Source: Rossellomorea marisflavi
GTDB lineage: Bacteria; Bacillota; Bacilli; Bacillales; Bacillaceae_B
Assembly: GCA_003667865.1 (NCBI GenBank)
Contig: CP033051.1
Location: forward strand, 1,633,501 to 1,697,500
Length of the DNA stretch: 64,000 bases
Direction: 5' to 3'
Shown one piece after another: positions 1 to 8,768 of the stretch. Under the pieces are notes generated by a model. That model worked only from the letters and a program-made list of their open reading frames with translations. It was not told where the DNA came from and ran no database searches. Position 1 is the first letter of the stretch, and every line of letters begins with the position of its first letter. The position numbers and the translations under genes were made by a program.

Positions 1-432
1 GCAGCGATTGAATCAGTAATTCCAGGTTTCGGAGCAGGGTTTGTTGCCATCGCACTATTCTTCTTTGCTTTCACTACAATTATGGCATATTACTATATCG
101 CAGAAACGAATGTTGCGTACCTTACAAGAGGTCGTGAAAACAAGGTTGCCATGTTTATTTTAAAAATCGTACTTCTCTTTGCAACCTTCTGGGGTGCTGT
201 AAAAACAGCAGGACTTGCATGGGCATTAGGTGATGTCGGATTAGGAATCATGGTCTGGTTAAATATGATTGCTATTGTAATCCTAGCAAAACCAGCCTTA
301 AAGGCACTTAAGGATTATGAACAACAAAGGAAACAAGGTCTTGATCCAGTATTTAATTCTGAAAAATTAGGAATAAAAAATGCAGAATACTGGGAAGAGG
401 AATACAAACCTCAAAATGAGAATGTATCATAA
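1..432 (+). CDS. Sodium:alanine symporter family protein, C-terminal part (partial)
   Basis: The reading frame is open from base 1, so the gene begins before the window; about 143 residues of the C-terminus remain. It shows hydrophobic membrane segments with the stretch FAFTTIMAYYYIAETN, which resembles the end of AgcS/AlsT-type amino acid:cation symporters, followed by a charged cytoplasmic tail (YEQQRKQGLDPVFN). The family imports alanine or glycine with sodium at the cytoplasmic membrane. It is followed directly by a hairpin terminator. Substrate is inferred from family only. Confidence 0.85.
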   Translation, partial: AAIESVIPGFGAGFVAIALFFFAFTTIMAYYYIAETNVAYLTRGRENKVAMFILKIVLLFATFWGAVKTAGLAWALGDVGLGIMVWLNMIAIVILAKPALKALKDYEQQRKQGLDPVFNSEKLGIKNAEYWEEEYKPQNENVS

Positions 433-443
433 ATAATAGTAGG

Positions 444-476
444 CTTGTCCTTTACAGCAAAGGGCAGGCTTTTTAA
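444..476. terminator. Bidirectional terminator between symporter and membrane protein genes
   Basis: About 10 paired bases (two G-U) around the loop acagc, followed by TTTTTAATTTT. It lies between two convergent genes and can serve both. Confidence 0.75.
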
Positions 477-955
477 TTTTCTTTGGAGCTTTTGTCTCTC
501 AACGTGAAAACCATCTTTTGAAAACCGTACATAAGCACAGATTTAATTGAAAATAGCAAAAGGAGTTGTGCTTGAGACAATCGTTTGGCTTTCCAAATAC
601 CAAGGCTTTTAAAGAATTTGTAAAATGGGTAAGAGAAAAAGGAATCAAATGCTAGGTTTACTAATAGATATTGATAAAACTTTCCATAGGTGAATTTAAG
701 AATCCAGAGAGAACCAATGACGAAAGGCCCAAAGATAAGTGGGAGCACTCCGTTATAGTTATGAACTAACCGAGTATTAATTTTCCACCACTTTAATTTT
801 TCTGCAATAATGCTTTCAATATATACAAAAATCCCCATGAAAATAGCTCCTGGCCAATATCTCTTGATTGTCTCTTTACCAAGAAAAGGGATTGTTAACC
901 AACAAAGAACGACGAGTATTCTCAGATAAATGCGATTGCGTCTCTCTTTAAACAT
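473..955 (-). CDS. CBO0543-like small integral membrane protein
   Basis: The 160-residue protein has four to five hydrophobic segments and conserved-looking aromatic positions (KRYWPGAIF, KLKWWKINTR, FDSFFSYPFYKF). This resembles the CBO0543 family of uncharacterised Firmicute membrane proteins; no biochemical role is known to me. The ATG at 955 is preferred because AGGAGG lies 8 bases upstream. A GTG at 964 would leave almost no spacing. It is convergent with the symporter gene and shares its terminator. Confidence 0.65.
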   Translation of the reverse strand: MFKERRNRIYLRILVVLCWLTIPFLGKETIKRYWPGAIFMGIFVYIESIIAEKLKWWKINTRLVHNYNGVLPLIFGPFVIGSLWILKFTYGKFYQYLLVNLAFDSFFSYPFYKFFKSLGIWKAKRLSQAQLLLLFSIKSVLMYGFQKMVFTLRDKSSKEN

Positions 956-1036
956 CAAACACACCTCCTAAATATAAAGTCCTCTATATTAGGAGAAAAT
1001 ATTCCTATAAAAATGTAAATATTGTACGCTTATTTT

Positions 1037-1065
1037 TTGAAATAGAATGGATTGTTCCTTATGAT
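1037..1065 (+). promoter_or_regulatory. Sigma-A promoter of the acyl-CoA dehydrogenase gene
   Basis: TTGAAA at 1037-1042, a 17-base spacer, then TATGAT at 1060-1065. The predicted start of transcription near 1072 gives a leader of about 40 bases before the ATG at 1114. Confidence 0.65.
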
Positions 1066-1113
1066 AAAACTAACTTGACGTCTACCTCTTTAGTAGAAGA
1101 AAGGGTGACCAAC

Positions 1114-2280
1114 ATGAACCATTATGAGCTTTTTGTAGAGAATGATCGACAAAGATATCTGCTTGAAAGAGCAGGAACGTTAGCGGATGCTTTTGTAAAA
1201 AGAGCAGATTACTATGACAGGCATAATTTATTTCCAACTGAAAACATAAATGACCTAAAGTCAGAAGGCTATGTGTCGTTAACCGTACCAAAGGAATTTG
1301 GTGGTGAAGAGATAGATGTATATGAATTGGTGATGATTCAGGAGCGACTAGCACAAGGAGACGGGGCAACTGCTCTTTCGATTGGTTGGCATTTAGGTGT
1401 TATTCAGGAGTTAAGTGAAGAACGATTATGGAAAAAGGAAGTCTTTCAAGAGCTATGTCAGAATGTTGTCATGAATAGAAGTCTTGTGAATAGAGCAGCT
1501 TCAGAGCCTGCTACTGGTAGCCCAACAAGGGGAGGACTGCCTGAAACAAAAGCAGCTGAAACCGAACATGGTTGGGTATTAAATGGTAGAAAGACATTTA
1601 CTTCAATGGCCCGAGTTTTAGATTATTCTATTGTTTCAGCTACGATTGGTGAAACGAAAGAAAAAGGCTTCTTTCTTGTTCCACACAGTGCAAACGGTGT
1701 AAAGGTAAATGAAACGTGGGATTCTATTGCAATGAAAGGAACCGGAAGTGACGACTTGTTATTAGAAAATGTCTATTTGCAGAATGATGCACTTGTCGAG
1801 CGAGACAGTCACCCCCTTGCTTCGAAACTACCAAAAGCCTGGTTACTTCACATACCTGCTTGTTACATCGGAATTGCCATTGCTGCTCGAAATGACGCCG
1901 TCCAGTTTGCCAAAACATACTCACCGAACAGCTTACCTGGACCAATTAAGGATGTTCCAGAAGTTCAAAGGAAAATAGGTGAGATGGATTTAGAACTTTT
2001 TAAAGCAAGACAAATACTATACAGTGTAGCAAAGAAATGGGTTCAAAATCCAGAAAAAAGAAGTGAGATGGCATCAGAACTTGCTGCTACAAAGCATATT
2101 GTGACAAACAGTGCGAACAAAATTGTAGACTTAGCTATGAGAATTGTAGGTGCCAGAGCCCTTTCTCAAAAAAGCTCAATGCAAAGATATTACCGCGACG
2201 TAAGAGCTGGTCTACACAACCCTCCAATGGATGACATGGTCATCTCCATGCTAGCGAAAATGGCAGTGCAAAATGATTAA
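1114..2280 (+). CDS. Acyl-CoA dehydrogenase family protein (YdbM-like)
   Basis: A 388-residue cytoplasmic flavoprotein of the acyl-CoA dehydrogenase fold. The helical N-terminal domain contains VPKEFGGEEIDVYE; the central beta domain contains RAASEPATGSPTRGG and GRKTFTSMARVLDYSIVSA; the C-terminal helical domain contains KHIVTNSANKIVDLAMRIVG and ends RYYRDVRAGLHNPPMDD. The family oxidises acyl-CoA thioesters with FAD; the natural substrate is not evident. It looks closest to Bacillus YdbM. The ATG at 1114 has AAGGGTGA five bases upstream; an in-frame TTG at 1075 lies at the predicted transcription start and is unlikely. It is monocistronic, with its own promoter and terminator. Confidence 0.85.
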   Translation: MNHYELFVENDRQRYLLERAGTLADAFVKRADYYDRHNLFPTENINDLKSEGYVSLTVPKEFGGEEIDVYELVMIQERLAQGDGATALSIGWHLGVIQELSEERLWKKEVFQELCQNVVMNRSLVNRAASEPATGSPTRGGLPETKAAETEHGWVLNGRKTFTSMARVLDYSIVSATIGETKEKGFFLVPHSANGVKVNETWDSIAMKGTGSDDLLLENVYLQNDALVERDSHPLASKLPKAWLLHIPACYIGIAIAARNDAVQFAKTYSPNSLPGPIKDVPEVQRKIGEMDLELFKARQILYSVAKKWVQNPEKRSEMASELAATKHIVTNSANKIVDLAMRIVGARALSQKSSMQRYYRDVRAGLHNPPMDDMVISMLAKMAVQND

Positions 2281-2284
2281 TAGG

Positions 2285-2318
2285 AAAAGATTGACTTACT
2301 CATTAGGTCAATCTTTTT
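2285..2318 (+). terminator. Terminator after acyl-CoA dehydrogenase gene
   Basis: AAAAGATTGAC pairs with GTCAATCTTTT, followed by a T-run. The rest of the gap to 2580 is AT-rich. A possible promoter, TTGACT at 2528-2533 with TACTCT at 2551-2556 (17-base spacer), precedes the next gene. Confidence 0.8.
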
Positions 2319-2580
2319 CTGTTTTTCTGAGGAGAAACTACAGTGAATGTTAGCAAAATCTTGATTAAAGAAGCTTTGAGATCGGAAGTGGCTTGAATAC
2401 TGAAGAAATTAACGGCTATTTTTAAAAAGAAAGTATTTAACAAAATAAACAGGTTTGTAAAATCTTCATCATTTATCACTAAACTTTAAAATTTAGAGTA
2501 AAATAAATTACTTTTAAAAGAAAATCATTGACTTAAAACGTAAAAAGTAATACTCTATAAAGTAATAGGAGGAATGCGAA

Positions 2581-3627
2581 ATGACGGAAAACTTAAGGCT
2601 AAATGTATCATTATTAAGAAGACGTGTCCCAAACTTGACAACTGCATCAAAAGAAGTTGGATTACGCCCAGCAACGGTATCTAATCTATGTACTGGTAAA
2701 ATTTCTGTCGGTCGAGCTGAAGTGAGAACCCTTGTGGCACTTGCGAACTTAGCTCAATGTACCCTAGATGAACTTATTATTCAAGGACATAAGCAAAAGA
2801 TGATTGAAACTGGCATAAAGGTTATTGATTTACTTTCTCCCATTGTAGAAGGAGGAACGGTGGGGTTTGTTGCCCGTCAAAAGCTTGGGCAACTTGTTAC
2901 ACTTGCAGAGATTGTAAGTAGGTTAGGTAAAAAAGGATATCAATCCATCTTAATGGTTCCAGAGAAGAAACTCTCTAGTTTAGATGATTTGGATCAGTAT
3001 GTTGATTTTGTTGGAAGCTCAGTGGATGAAATATATACAAAAATAGAAGGTATTGAGAGAAAAGATGAGGTTCTACTCTTAGTAGAAAGAGGGTTTATGC
3101 TTTCAGGAGAATTGTATGACCTTAAAGAGCGCTTTACCTTGAAAGGGTTTCCTGATATGACAACCATATTATTTGATCCTACAGGGGAAGTAGTGGATGA
3201 AGCCAATCCATACGGTCCGTTAGATACTCTTTGCCATTTTGACCTTGATATGGCTCTAAGAAAGCTTTACCCGGCAATTCATCCCCTATTATCTACTTCA
3301 ACAGTTTTAGAAGATAATTTATTAGAAGAAGAGCATATGAAAACACAAAGAAGAACAAAAAAGCTTCTAAGGAAATATGGTGAGATACGCGTGTTAGCCA
3401 ACTCAATAGGATTTGAGAAGATCCCGAGCTCGGATATGGAAATCTATAAGAGGGGGCAGCTTGTAGAGGCTTATTTTACACAGCCCTATTATGTTGCAGA
3501 GCCATTTACGAAAACACCTGGTGTAACGGTTCCTTTAAAAACAACGATCCAGGATGTTACAAAACTATTAGATGTTAGTATAGAGGGTCTGAATGTAGAT
3601 GACTTGTATTTCAAAGGGGCATTATAA
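2581..3627 (+). CDS. HTH protein fused to a degenerate F1-ATPase beta-like domain
   Basis: The 348-residue protein starts with an XRE-like helix-turn-helix region (about residues 5-68; TASKEVGLRPATVSNLCTGK). The rest resembles F1-ATPase beta: ETGIKVIDLLSPIVEGGTVG (76-95) matches the segment leading to the P-loop, EVLLLVERGF (163-172) lies where Walker B is expected, HFDLDMALRKLYPAIHPLL (219-237) resembles the HLDATT...GIYPAVDPL region, and YFTQPYYVAEPFTKTPG (298-314) resembles the C-terminal FLSQPFFVAEVFTGSPG segment. The P-loop GxxxxGKT is replaced by VARQKLGQLV, so ATP hydrolysis is unlikely. AGGAGG sits 8 bases before the ATG. The DUF1992 gene follows 51 bases downstream. A DNA-binding regulator is an inference; its target is unknown. 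Confidence 0.7.
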   Translation: MTENLRLNVSLLRRRVPNLTTASKEVGLRPATVSNLCTGKISVGRAEVRTLVALANLAQCTLDELIIQGHKQKMIETGIKVIDLLSPIVEGGTVGFVARQKLGQLVTLAEIVSRLGKKGYQSILMVPEKKLSSLDDLDQYVDFVGSSVDEIYTKIEGIERKDEVLLLVERGFMLSGELYDLKERFTLKGFPDMTTILFDPTGEVVDEANPYGPLDTLCHFDLDMALRKLYPAIHPLLSTSTVLEDNLLEEEHMKTQRRTKKLLRKYGEIRVLANSIGFEKIPSSDMEIYKRGQLVEAYFTQPYYVAEPFTKTPGVTVPLKTTIQDVTKLLDVSIEGLNVDDLYFKGAL

Positions 3628-3678
3628 CAGTCAATTTTTTTGTTTAGAGAAATGTATAAACAATTAGGGGTGATTAAG

Positions 3679-4113
3679 ATGGGAGAAAATCATCATATAC
3701 AAGGGCAAAAAGCAAAGAATATCTTAATGGGAGATCAATCAACTGGTCGATTTCAATGGGAATATGAAGACCATATTACAAGTATTGTGCGAAGAGCCGA
3801 GGGGCAAGGTCAGTTTGATGGTATTAAGGGGAAAGAAATAACATTTGATTCTGAGTTGTCTTACAATCCTGAACGACAACTCAACAAAGTGCTAAAGGAT
3901 AACCACATTTTACCCCAATGGCTTCAGCTACAAAAAGAAATTATGAGCTTAAAAGCTGATTTAGAATTGTTTCATGATGTAGGAAATATCCGCAGAACGG
4001 TCGAGCAAATTAATAAAAAGGTAATGGACCATAATTTATGTTGTCCGCGAACGTCTCAATTAGCAGGGATTCATCTGGAAACCTATCTTGAGAAAAAGGG
4101 TATCGTTGTGTAA
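3679..4113 (+). CDS. DUF1992 (DnaJ-homologue subfamily C member 28-like) protein
   Basis: The 144-residue protein contains IVRRAEGQGQFDGIKGKEI followed by NPERQLNKVLKDNHILPQW and LQLQKEI, the pattern of the DUF1992 domain (an AxxxGEFDNLxGxGKP-like box, then LKxxGxxPxWLxLxKEI). It lacks a J domain. The C-terminal third is helical and charged with a CC pair (NLCCPRTSQLAG). The ATG at 3679 has AGGGGTG seven bases upstream and is preferred over an upstream TTG at 3640. It is probably co-transcribed with the preceding gene and shares the terminator at 4176-4212. Molecular function is unknown. Confidence 0.75.
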   Translation: MGENHHIQGQKAKNILMGDQSTGRFQWEYEDHITSIVRRAEGQGQFDGIKGKEITFDSELSYNPERQLNKVLKDNHILPQWLQLQKEIMSLKADLELFHDVGNIRRTVEQINKKVMDHNLCCPRTSQLAGIHLETYLEKKGIVV

Positions 4114-4175
4114 TGAATTAGATTCACTAAGGCTCCTACTAGGAAGTTCACCTTGGGAGTAAAAACAATGCGCTT

Positions 4176-4212
4176 AGCATACGAATTCGCAACAAATTCG
4201 TATGCTGTTTTT
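4176..4212 (+). terminator. Terminator of the HTH/DUF1992 unit
   Basis: A perfect 12-bp stem, AGCATACGAATT with AATTCGTATGCT, followed by GTTTTT. Confidence 0.85.
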
Positions 4213-4428
4213 GATTGTTAACTAACGATTGGATGATCTCCAATATATCTTTGTACATTCATTTGTATTTCTTTTCAAATCAGTGAAATATATAGTGGGC
4301 TTGTAATTTCTATAGCGAATGATCTTGCTGATTGCTAGCTTTTCATTCTTTTACAGGGAATCCGTTGCCTATTTGAAATCGACCTACCTTCAACTGAACC
4401 CCTGCCAACGGAAAAGTAACTTGGTGGA

Positions 4429-4607
4429 GGACATTTATTCCGCTATTCTCCTAAATATCGCTCTTTTCAAAGTGCTGACGGACATTTATTCCGTTATAAT
4501 CAAGATTCAGTAGGAGAATGACCTTGATTTTGTAAGATAGAGGAACAGATGTCCGCTTAGACCCAAAATTCATTGTTTTAAGCTAAATTAACGGAATAAA
4601 TGTCCGC
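4429..4607. repeat. GGACATTTATTCCG repeat cluster
   Basis: Three clear copies: GGACATTTATTCCGCTAT at 4429-4446, ACGGACATTTATTCCGTTAT at 4478-4497, and an inverted copy AACGGAATAAATGTCCGC at 4590-4607. A fragment, GATGTCCGC, lies at 4548-4556. The direct and inverted copies could pair into a long hairpin. The 64-codon open frame that overlaps here has no ribosome binding site and is not called. Confidence 0.75.
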
Positions 4608-4613
4608 ATGCCG

Positions 4614-4650
4614 CCCCGCACCCGAGCCCGCACCCCAGCCCCCGAACCCC
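4614..4650 (-). other. G-quadruplex motif (six G-tracts on the minus strand)
   Basis: The plus strand carries C-tracts at 4614-4617, 4621-4623, 4627-4629, 4633-4636, 4639-4643 and 4647-4650, separated by loops of 2-3 bases, with no T in the whole stretch. The minus strand therefore has six runs of three to five G. It abuts the inverted GGACATTTATTCCG copy. Confidence 0.75.
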
Positions 4651-5151
4651 ACATTAAACTCATCAAATCTTATTCCTCCCTTCCTAGCATATACGAATAA
4701 TATAGGAGCTTCGAAAAGTCTGAGATGTTAACAGTGACCATATGTACGATTACACAATAGCACCCCTATTAGGACAGCTATTTCCATATTTGTACAACAA
4801 AACCACAAACATTGGATCGAGATGAATTAATGGAACAAAATTGAATTTTTATGTATAAAATGTTAGATTTTAGGGTATAAAGGAAGAAGGGGGTACCATT
4901 TGGTCAACTCCTTCTTTTTATTATTTTTGGAGTGGAAAAAAGCGATTTGAAATCTGTAAAATTCGACAGCATTCGAGCAAAGAAGTAGTATATCGACGCT
5001 TTATTGTATTGAAATGTATTCTTTTTACGTGTAAAGTTTTCTTTGTTACCATTTTTTTTATATTTTGTGAAGGTTCTATTTTATTATTAGAAAAAGACCA
5101 TTATATCTTGTAGAATAATAGATATTATATGTTGAAGTGGAGGACGACCTC
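4651..5151. other. Non-coding gap with one orphan terminator-like hairpin
   Basis: No convincing gene. At 4884-4919, GAAGAAGG pairs with CCTTCTT followed by TTTTTATT, with no recognisable gene before it. The rest is AT-rich leader of the CheB-CheR-kinase gene. Confidence 0.5.
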
Positions 5152-8100
5152 ATGGAAGGAACAGATATACTTTCCAAATCAGTCGTAACTGATTTAGATC
5201 AAACAAAATCAGACTTTTATGTTGTTGGTATTGGTGCATCAGCTGGAGGTTTAGAAGCAGTTGAGCAATTCTTTCAACAAATGCCTTCTGATTCGGGAAT
5301 GGCTTTTTGTGTGATACAACACCTCTCCCCTCAATATAAGTCCTTTATGCCTGAACTTTTGGCAAAGCATACTGATATGGAGATTTGTAGTGCCAAACAG
5401 GGTATGGAGGTAAAACCAAACACCATCTATTTAATTCCTCCGAGTAACTACATAACCATTCAAAAAAATATATTACAATTATCTAGTTTTGACTCCTCTA
5501 CAACAGTAAATTTTCCAATAGATGTGTTCTTTAACTCTCTTGCACTAGAAAAGAAGGAAAAGTCAATTGGGTTAATTCTTTCTGGAAAAGGGAGCGATGG
5601 GACAAAAGGAATTAAGGCCATTCATGAATGTGGTGGATTTGTTCTTGCGCAAAAACCCAAAACAGCTAAATATCAAGATATGCCTAAAAATGCAATCCAA
5701 AGTGGATTTGTAGATTATGTAGCATCACCAGGAGAATTTCCAGAATATCTTATTGACTATGTAAGTCAAAAAAGATTAACTATTCAATCACAATCGTTAC
5801 GAGATATCTTTGCGCTGATTAAGAAAAAAACAGGAATTGATTTCTCTATGTACAAGCAAAACAGCGTGCTGAGAAGAATCGAGCGAAGAGTAAGTATGCT
5901 TCAGCATACTTATGACTCACTTGAGGAATACAAAAATTACTTAATTAAAAATCCTGATGAAATCAATGCACTTCGTGATGAATTGCTAATAGGTGTCACA
6001 CATTTCTTCAGAGATAAAGAAGCCTTTGATGCGTTAAAACAAGAAGTGATTGTGAACATATTTGAGCAAAAGCGAAAAGAAGATAGCCGTGAAATCCGTG
6101 TTTGGGTAGCAGGCTGTTCAACAGGACAAGAAGCCTATACCCATGCCATTATGCTTAAAGAATACATGGAAGAAATTGATGAAGACTATGATGTGCGTAT
6201 ATTCGCTACAGATATTGACAGAAGAGCGATTAAAGCGGCTGGTCAGGGAATCTATCCAGAGGAGATTATTACAAGTCTTCCTAGTAGTTATATTCCAAAG
6301 TATTTTGACAAAGTTGGAAAGCAGTATCAGGTGAAAAAAGAGATTAGAAGAATGATTATTTTTGCACCTCACAATATTGCAAAGGATTCACCTTTCGTAA
6401 ACATTGATATTATTAGCTGTAGAAATATGATGATTTACTTCCAGCCTGAGCTTCAACGAAAAATCCTTTCATTATTTCATTTTGCTCTTAATACAAAAGG
6501 GTATTTGTTCTTAGGAGCAAGTGAAACGATTGGAAAGCTAACAAATCTATTTAGTCCGATTAATACAAAATGGAAGATCTATAAGAGTATTTTAAATGAC
6601 CAGTGGAACGCATCAAATACGTTTGGAATTCCTAGTCATTTAAAGAAAGAAAATCATTCAAAGGATCTTCAATTACTGTCTAATTCTATTGAACAACAAA
6701 ACTTAAAAAGCTTAGAAGCACTGTACGAAAGAGTAATAGACGATTATATGCCACCATGCTTAATTGTTAACGAGGATGAAGAACTGATCATGTCTTCTGC
6801 AAAGGCTCGGCCCTATTTAGTCGTACCAAAGGGTAAGGTAAACTACAATGTTCTAAATATGGTTCCTACCAAGCTTTCAGTAGCCATTGGAACGGCACTC
6901 AGAAAGGTACGTCTTGAGAAAAAAGAAGTTCAGTATTCTGATATTGAGATAGAAATTGGGGACACTCCCTACATTTTATCTTTAACAGTCCGTTCTATAA
7001 GAAAGACAAAGAATCAGCAAAACCTGTACCTAATCATGATTCAAGAGCAGTCTGAGAAGCAGGAAAAGCAGCAAATGATCAAAACGATCTATTATGATCA
7101 TGACCATAATCTGAATCAAAGACTAAAAGATTTAGAGGAAGAGCTCTATTATACACAGCAAAATCTACAGACGACTATTGAAGAATTAGAGACTTCTAAT
7201 GAGGAGCTACAATCTACAAATGAAGAGCTGATTGCAGCCAATGAGGAGCTTCAAAGTACAAACGAAGAGATGCAATCCATTAATGATGAGCTCATGACAG
7301 TAAATGAAGACAATGAATACAAAATACAGGAATTAACGGAGCTATCAAATGACCTTGATAATTTGCTTGTTAGTACAAATATCGCAACCGTTTTCCTAGA
7401 TGAGGATATGAGAATTAAGCGGTATACGTCTGAGGTTACGAAAGTCATCAACTTAATGAAGGTCGATATTGGTAGACCTATCCACCATATTTCCCACAAT
7501 CTAAACTACGATCGTTTTATGGATGATGTACGTGAAGTAATGGTTACGTCTCAAAAAGTAGTAAAAGAAGTGCAAAGTCATGATGGGAAATGGTACAGTA
7601 TGAAAGTTACGCCATACCGTACAAATGAGAATCTTATTAAAGGCATTGTCATTACATTTGTCAATGTTACGCATATTAAAGAGGTAAATGACGAACTAAA
7701 GGTTAGTTCTTTTGCCATTGAACAAAGTCCATCAACGATTGTATTGGCAAACGCTGATGGTGTCATTGAGTTTGCGAATACAAAGTTTACGAACCTTATG
7801 GGAATCCATCCAATTAATCTCATTGGAACAAAGATTCAAGAATTCTATAAGGAAGAGATGCAAGTGCCTGAATTTCCATCCATTTGGAATCGGATTATTA
7901 ATGGAGAGAAATGGGTAGGAGATCTGAAATATACGAATAAGCATGGAAAAGAGTGCTGGGAATATGTTTCGTTAACCCCTATAAAGAATGACGAAGGAAA
8001 AATTATTCAAGTCATGCGAATTGGTGAGGATATTACAGACAAGAAAAGCACAGAAGATATGCTAAGAAAATCTGAAATGCTATCTGCACTAGGACAGCTC

Positions 8101-8724
8101 GCAGCTGGAATAGCACATGAAATCCGTAACCCGTTAACATCCTTGAAAGGATTCCTTCAGTTAATGAAGGGGACAAAAGAGTATAAATCAGAATACGTGG
8201 CTTTAATGCTATCGGAATTCAATCGTATTGAGACAATTATCAGTGAGTTACTTGTGTTAGCACGTCCTCAATTTGTGAAATTTGAAGACGTAGCAATTGA
8301 AAGTGTTATAAAAGATGTTTGTATGTTATTGGAAACACAAGCAATCATGAATAATGTTGAAATTCGCACAAACTTTGCAAAACACCTTCCGATGGTAAAG
8401 GTAATTGAAAAAGAAATAAAGCAAGTAGCAATTAATCTTGTGAAAAATTCTATTGAGGCTATGCCTGATGGCGGGGCTATTCGTATAAACATTGATATTG
8501 AAGATGAAAAAAATATCTTATTATCATTTGAAGATACAGGTCATGGAATTCCAAGTGATAAGCTCCCGAAACTTGGAGAGCCATTCTATACAACGAAGGA
8601 AAAAGGAACCGGTCTTGGACTAATGGTTAGCATGAAAATCATTGAAAATCATAATGGAACCATCCATTACAGCAGTACAGTTGGAGAAGGAACAACTGTT
8701 GAAATTCGCTTGCCATACTGTTAA
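5152..8724 (+). CDS. CheB-CheR-PAS-PAS histidine kinase fusion
   Basis: A 1190-residue soluble multidomain protein. Order: CheB methylesterase (about 25-205; Ser in GIGASAGGLEA, His in IQHLSP, Asp in SGKGSDGTKG); CheR methyltransferase (about 210-480; VAGCSTGQEAYTHAI binds S-adenosylmethionine); a linker; a long coiled coil of NEELQSTNEEL-type repeats (about 670-735); two PAS domains (about 745-965); HisKA with AHEIRNPLTSLKGF; and HATPase_c with ENH, DTGHGI and GTGLGL boxes. It lacks a CheY-like receiver. GGAGG sits 8 bases before the ATG at 5152; a GTG at 5137 lacks such a site. Such fusions may link protein methylation to phosphorylation; the target is unknown. No chemoreceptor is adjacent. 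Confidence 0.9.
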   Translation: MEGTDILSKSVVTDLDQTKSDFYVVGIGASAGGLEAVEQFFQQMPSDSGMAFCVIQHLSPQYKSFMPELLAKHTDMEICSAKQGMEVKPNTIYLIPPSNYITIQKNILQLSSFDSSTTVNFPIDVFFNSLALEKKEKSIGLILSGKGSDGTKGIKAIHECGGFVLAQKPKTAKYQDMPKNAIQSGFVDYVASPGEFPEYLIDYVSQKRLTIQSQSLRDIFALIKKKTGIDFSMYKQNSVLRRIERRVSMLQHTYDSLEEYKNYLIKNPDEINALRDELLIGVTHFFRDKEAFDALKQEVIVNIFEQKRKEDSREIRVWVAGCSTGQEAYTHAIMLKEYMEEIDEDYDVRIFATDIDRRAIKAAGQGIYPEEIITSLPSSYIPKYFDKVGKQYQVKKEIRRMIIFAPHNIAKDSPFVNIDIISCRNMMIYFQPELQRKILSLFHFALNTKGYLFLGASETIGKLTNLFSPINTKWKIYKSILNDQWNASNTFGIPSHLKKENHSKDLQLLSNSIEQQNLKSLEALYERVIDDYMPPCLIVNEDEELIMSSAKARPYLVVPKGKVNYNVLNMVPTKLSVAIGTALRKVRLEKKEVQYSDIEIEIGDTPYILSLTVRSIRKTKNQQNLYLIMIQEQSEKQEKQQMIKTIYYDHDHNLNQRLKDLEEELYYTQQNLQTTIEELETSNEELQSTNEELIAANEELQSTNEEMQSINDELMTVNEDNEYKIQELTELSNDLDNLLVSTNIATVFLDEDMRIKRYTSEVTKVINLMKVDIGRPIHHISHNLNYDRFMDDVREVMVTSQKVVKEVQSHDGKWYSMKVTPYRTNENLIKGIVITFVNVTHIKEVNDELKVSSFAIEQSPSTIVLANADGVIEFANTKFTNLMGIHPINLIGTKIQEFYKEEMQVPEFPSIWNRIINGEKWVGDLKYTNKHGKECWEYVSLTPIKNDEGKIIQVMRIGEDITDKKSTEDMLRKSEMLSALGQLAAGIAHEIRNPLTSLKGFLQLMKGTKEYKSEYVALMLSEFNRIETIISELLVLARPQFVKFEDVAIESVIKDVCMLLETQAIMNNVEIRTNFAKHLPMVKVIEKEIKQVAINLVKNSIEAMPDGGAIRINIDIEDEKNILLSFEDTGHGIPSDKLPKLGEPFYTTKEKGTGLGLMVSMKIIENHNGTIHYSSTVGEGTTVEIRLPYC

Positions 8725-8730
8725 GAAAAA

Positions 8731-8768
8731 AGACGAAGGGGATTACAAATCTCCTTCGTCTTTTTTTG
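8731..8768. terminator. Bidirectional terminator between convergent signalling genes
   Basis: AGACGAAGGGGAT pairs with ATCTCCTTCGTCT around tacaa, flanked by A-run and T-run. It overlaps the last codons of the minus-strand PAS gene. Confidence 0.85.

Noticed and set aside
2551..2562. TATAAA as -10 for the HTH-F1beta gene
   Set aside because: Spacing of 22 bases from TTGACT is too long; TACTCT at 17 bases is mentioned instead with low confidence.
4319..4513. 64-codon open frame in the 4.3 kb gap
   Set aside because: Covers GGACATTTATTCCG repeat copies, with no ribosome binding site.
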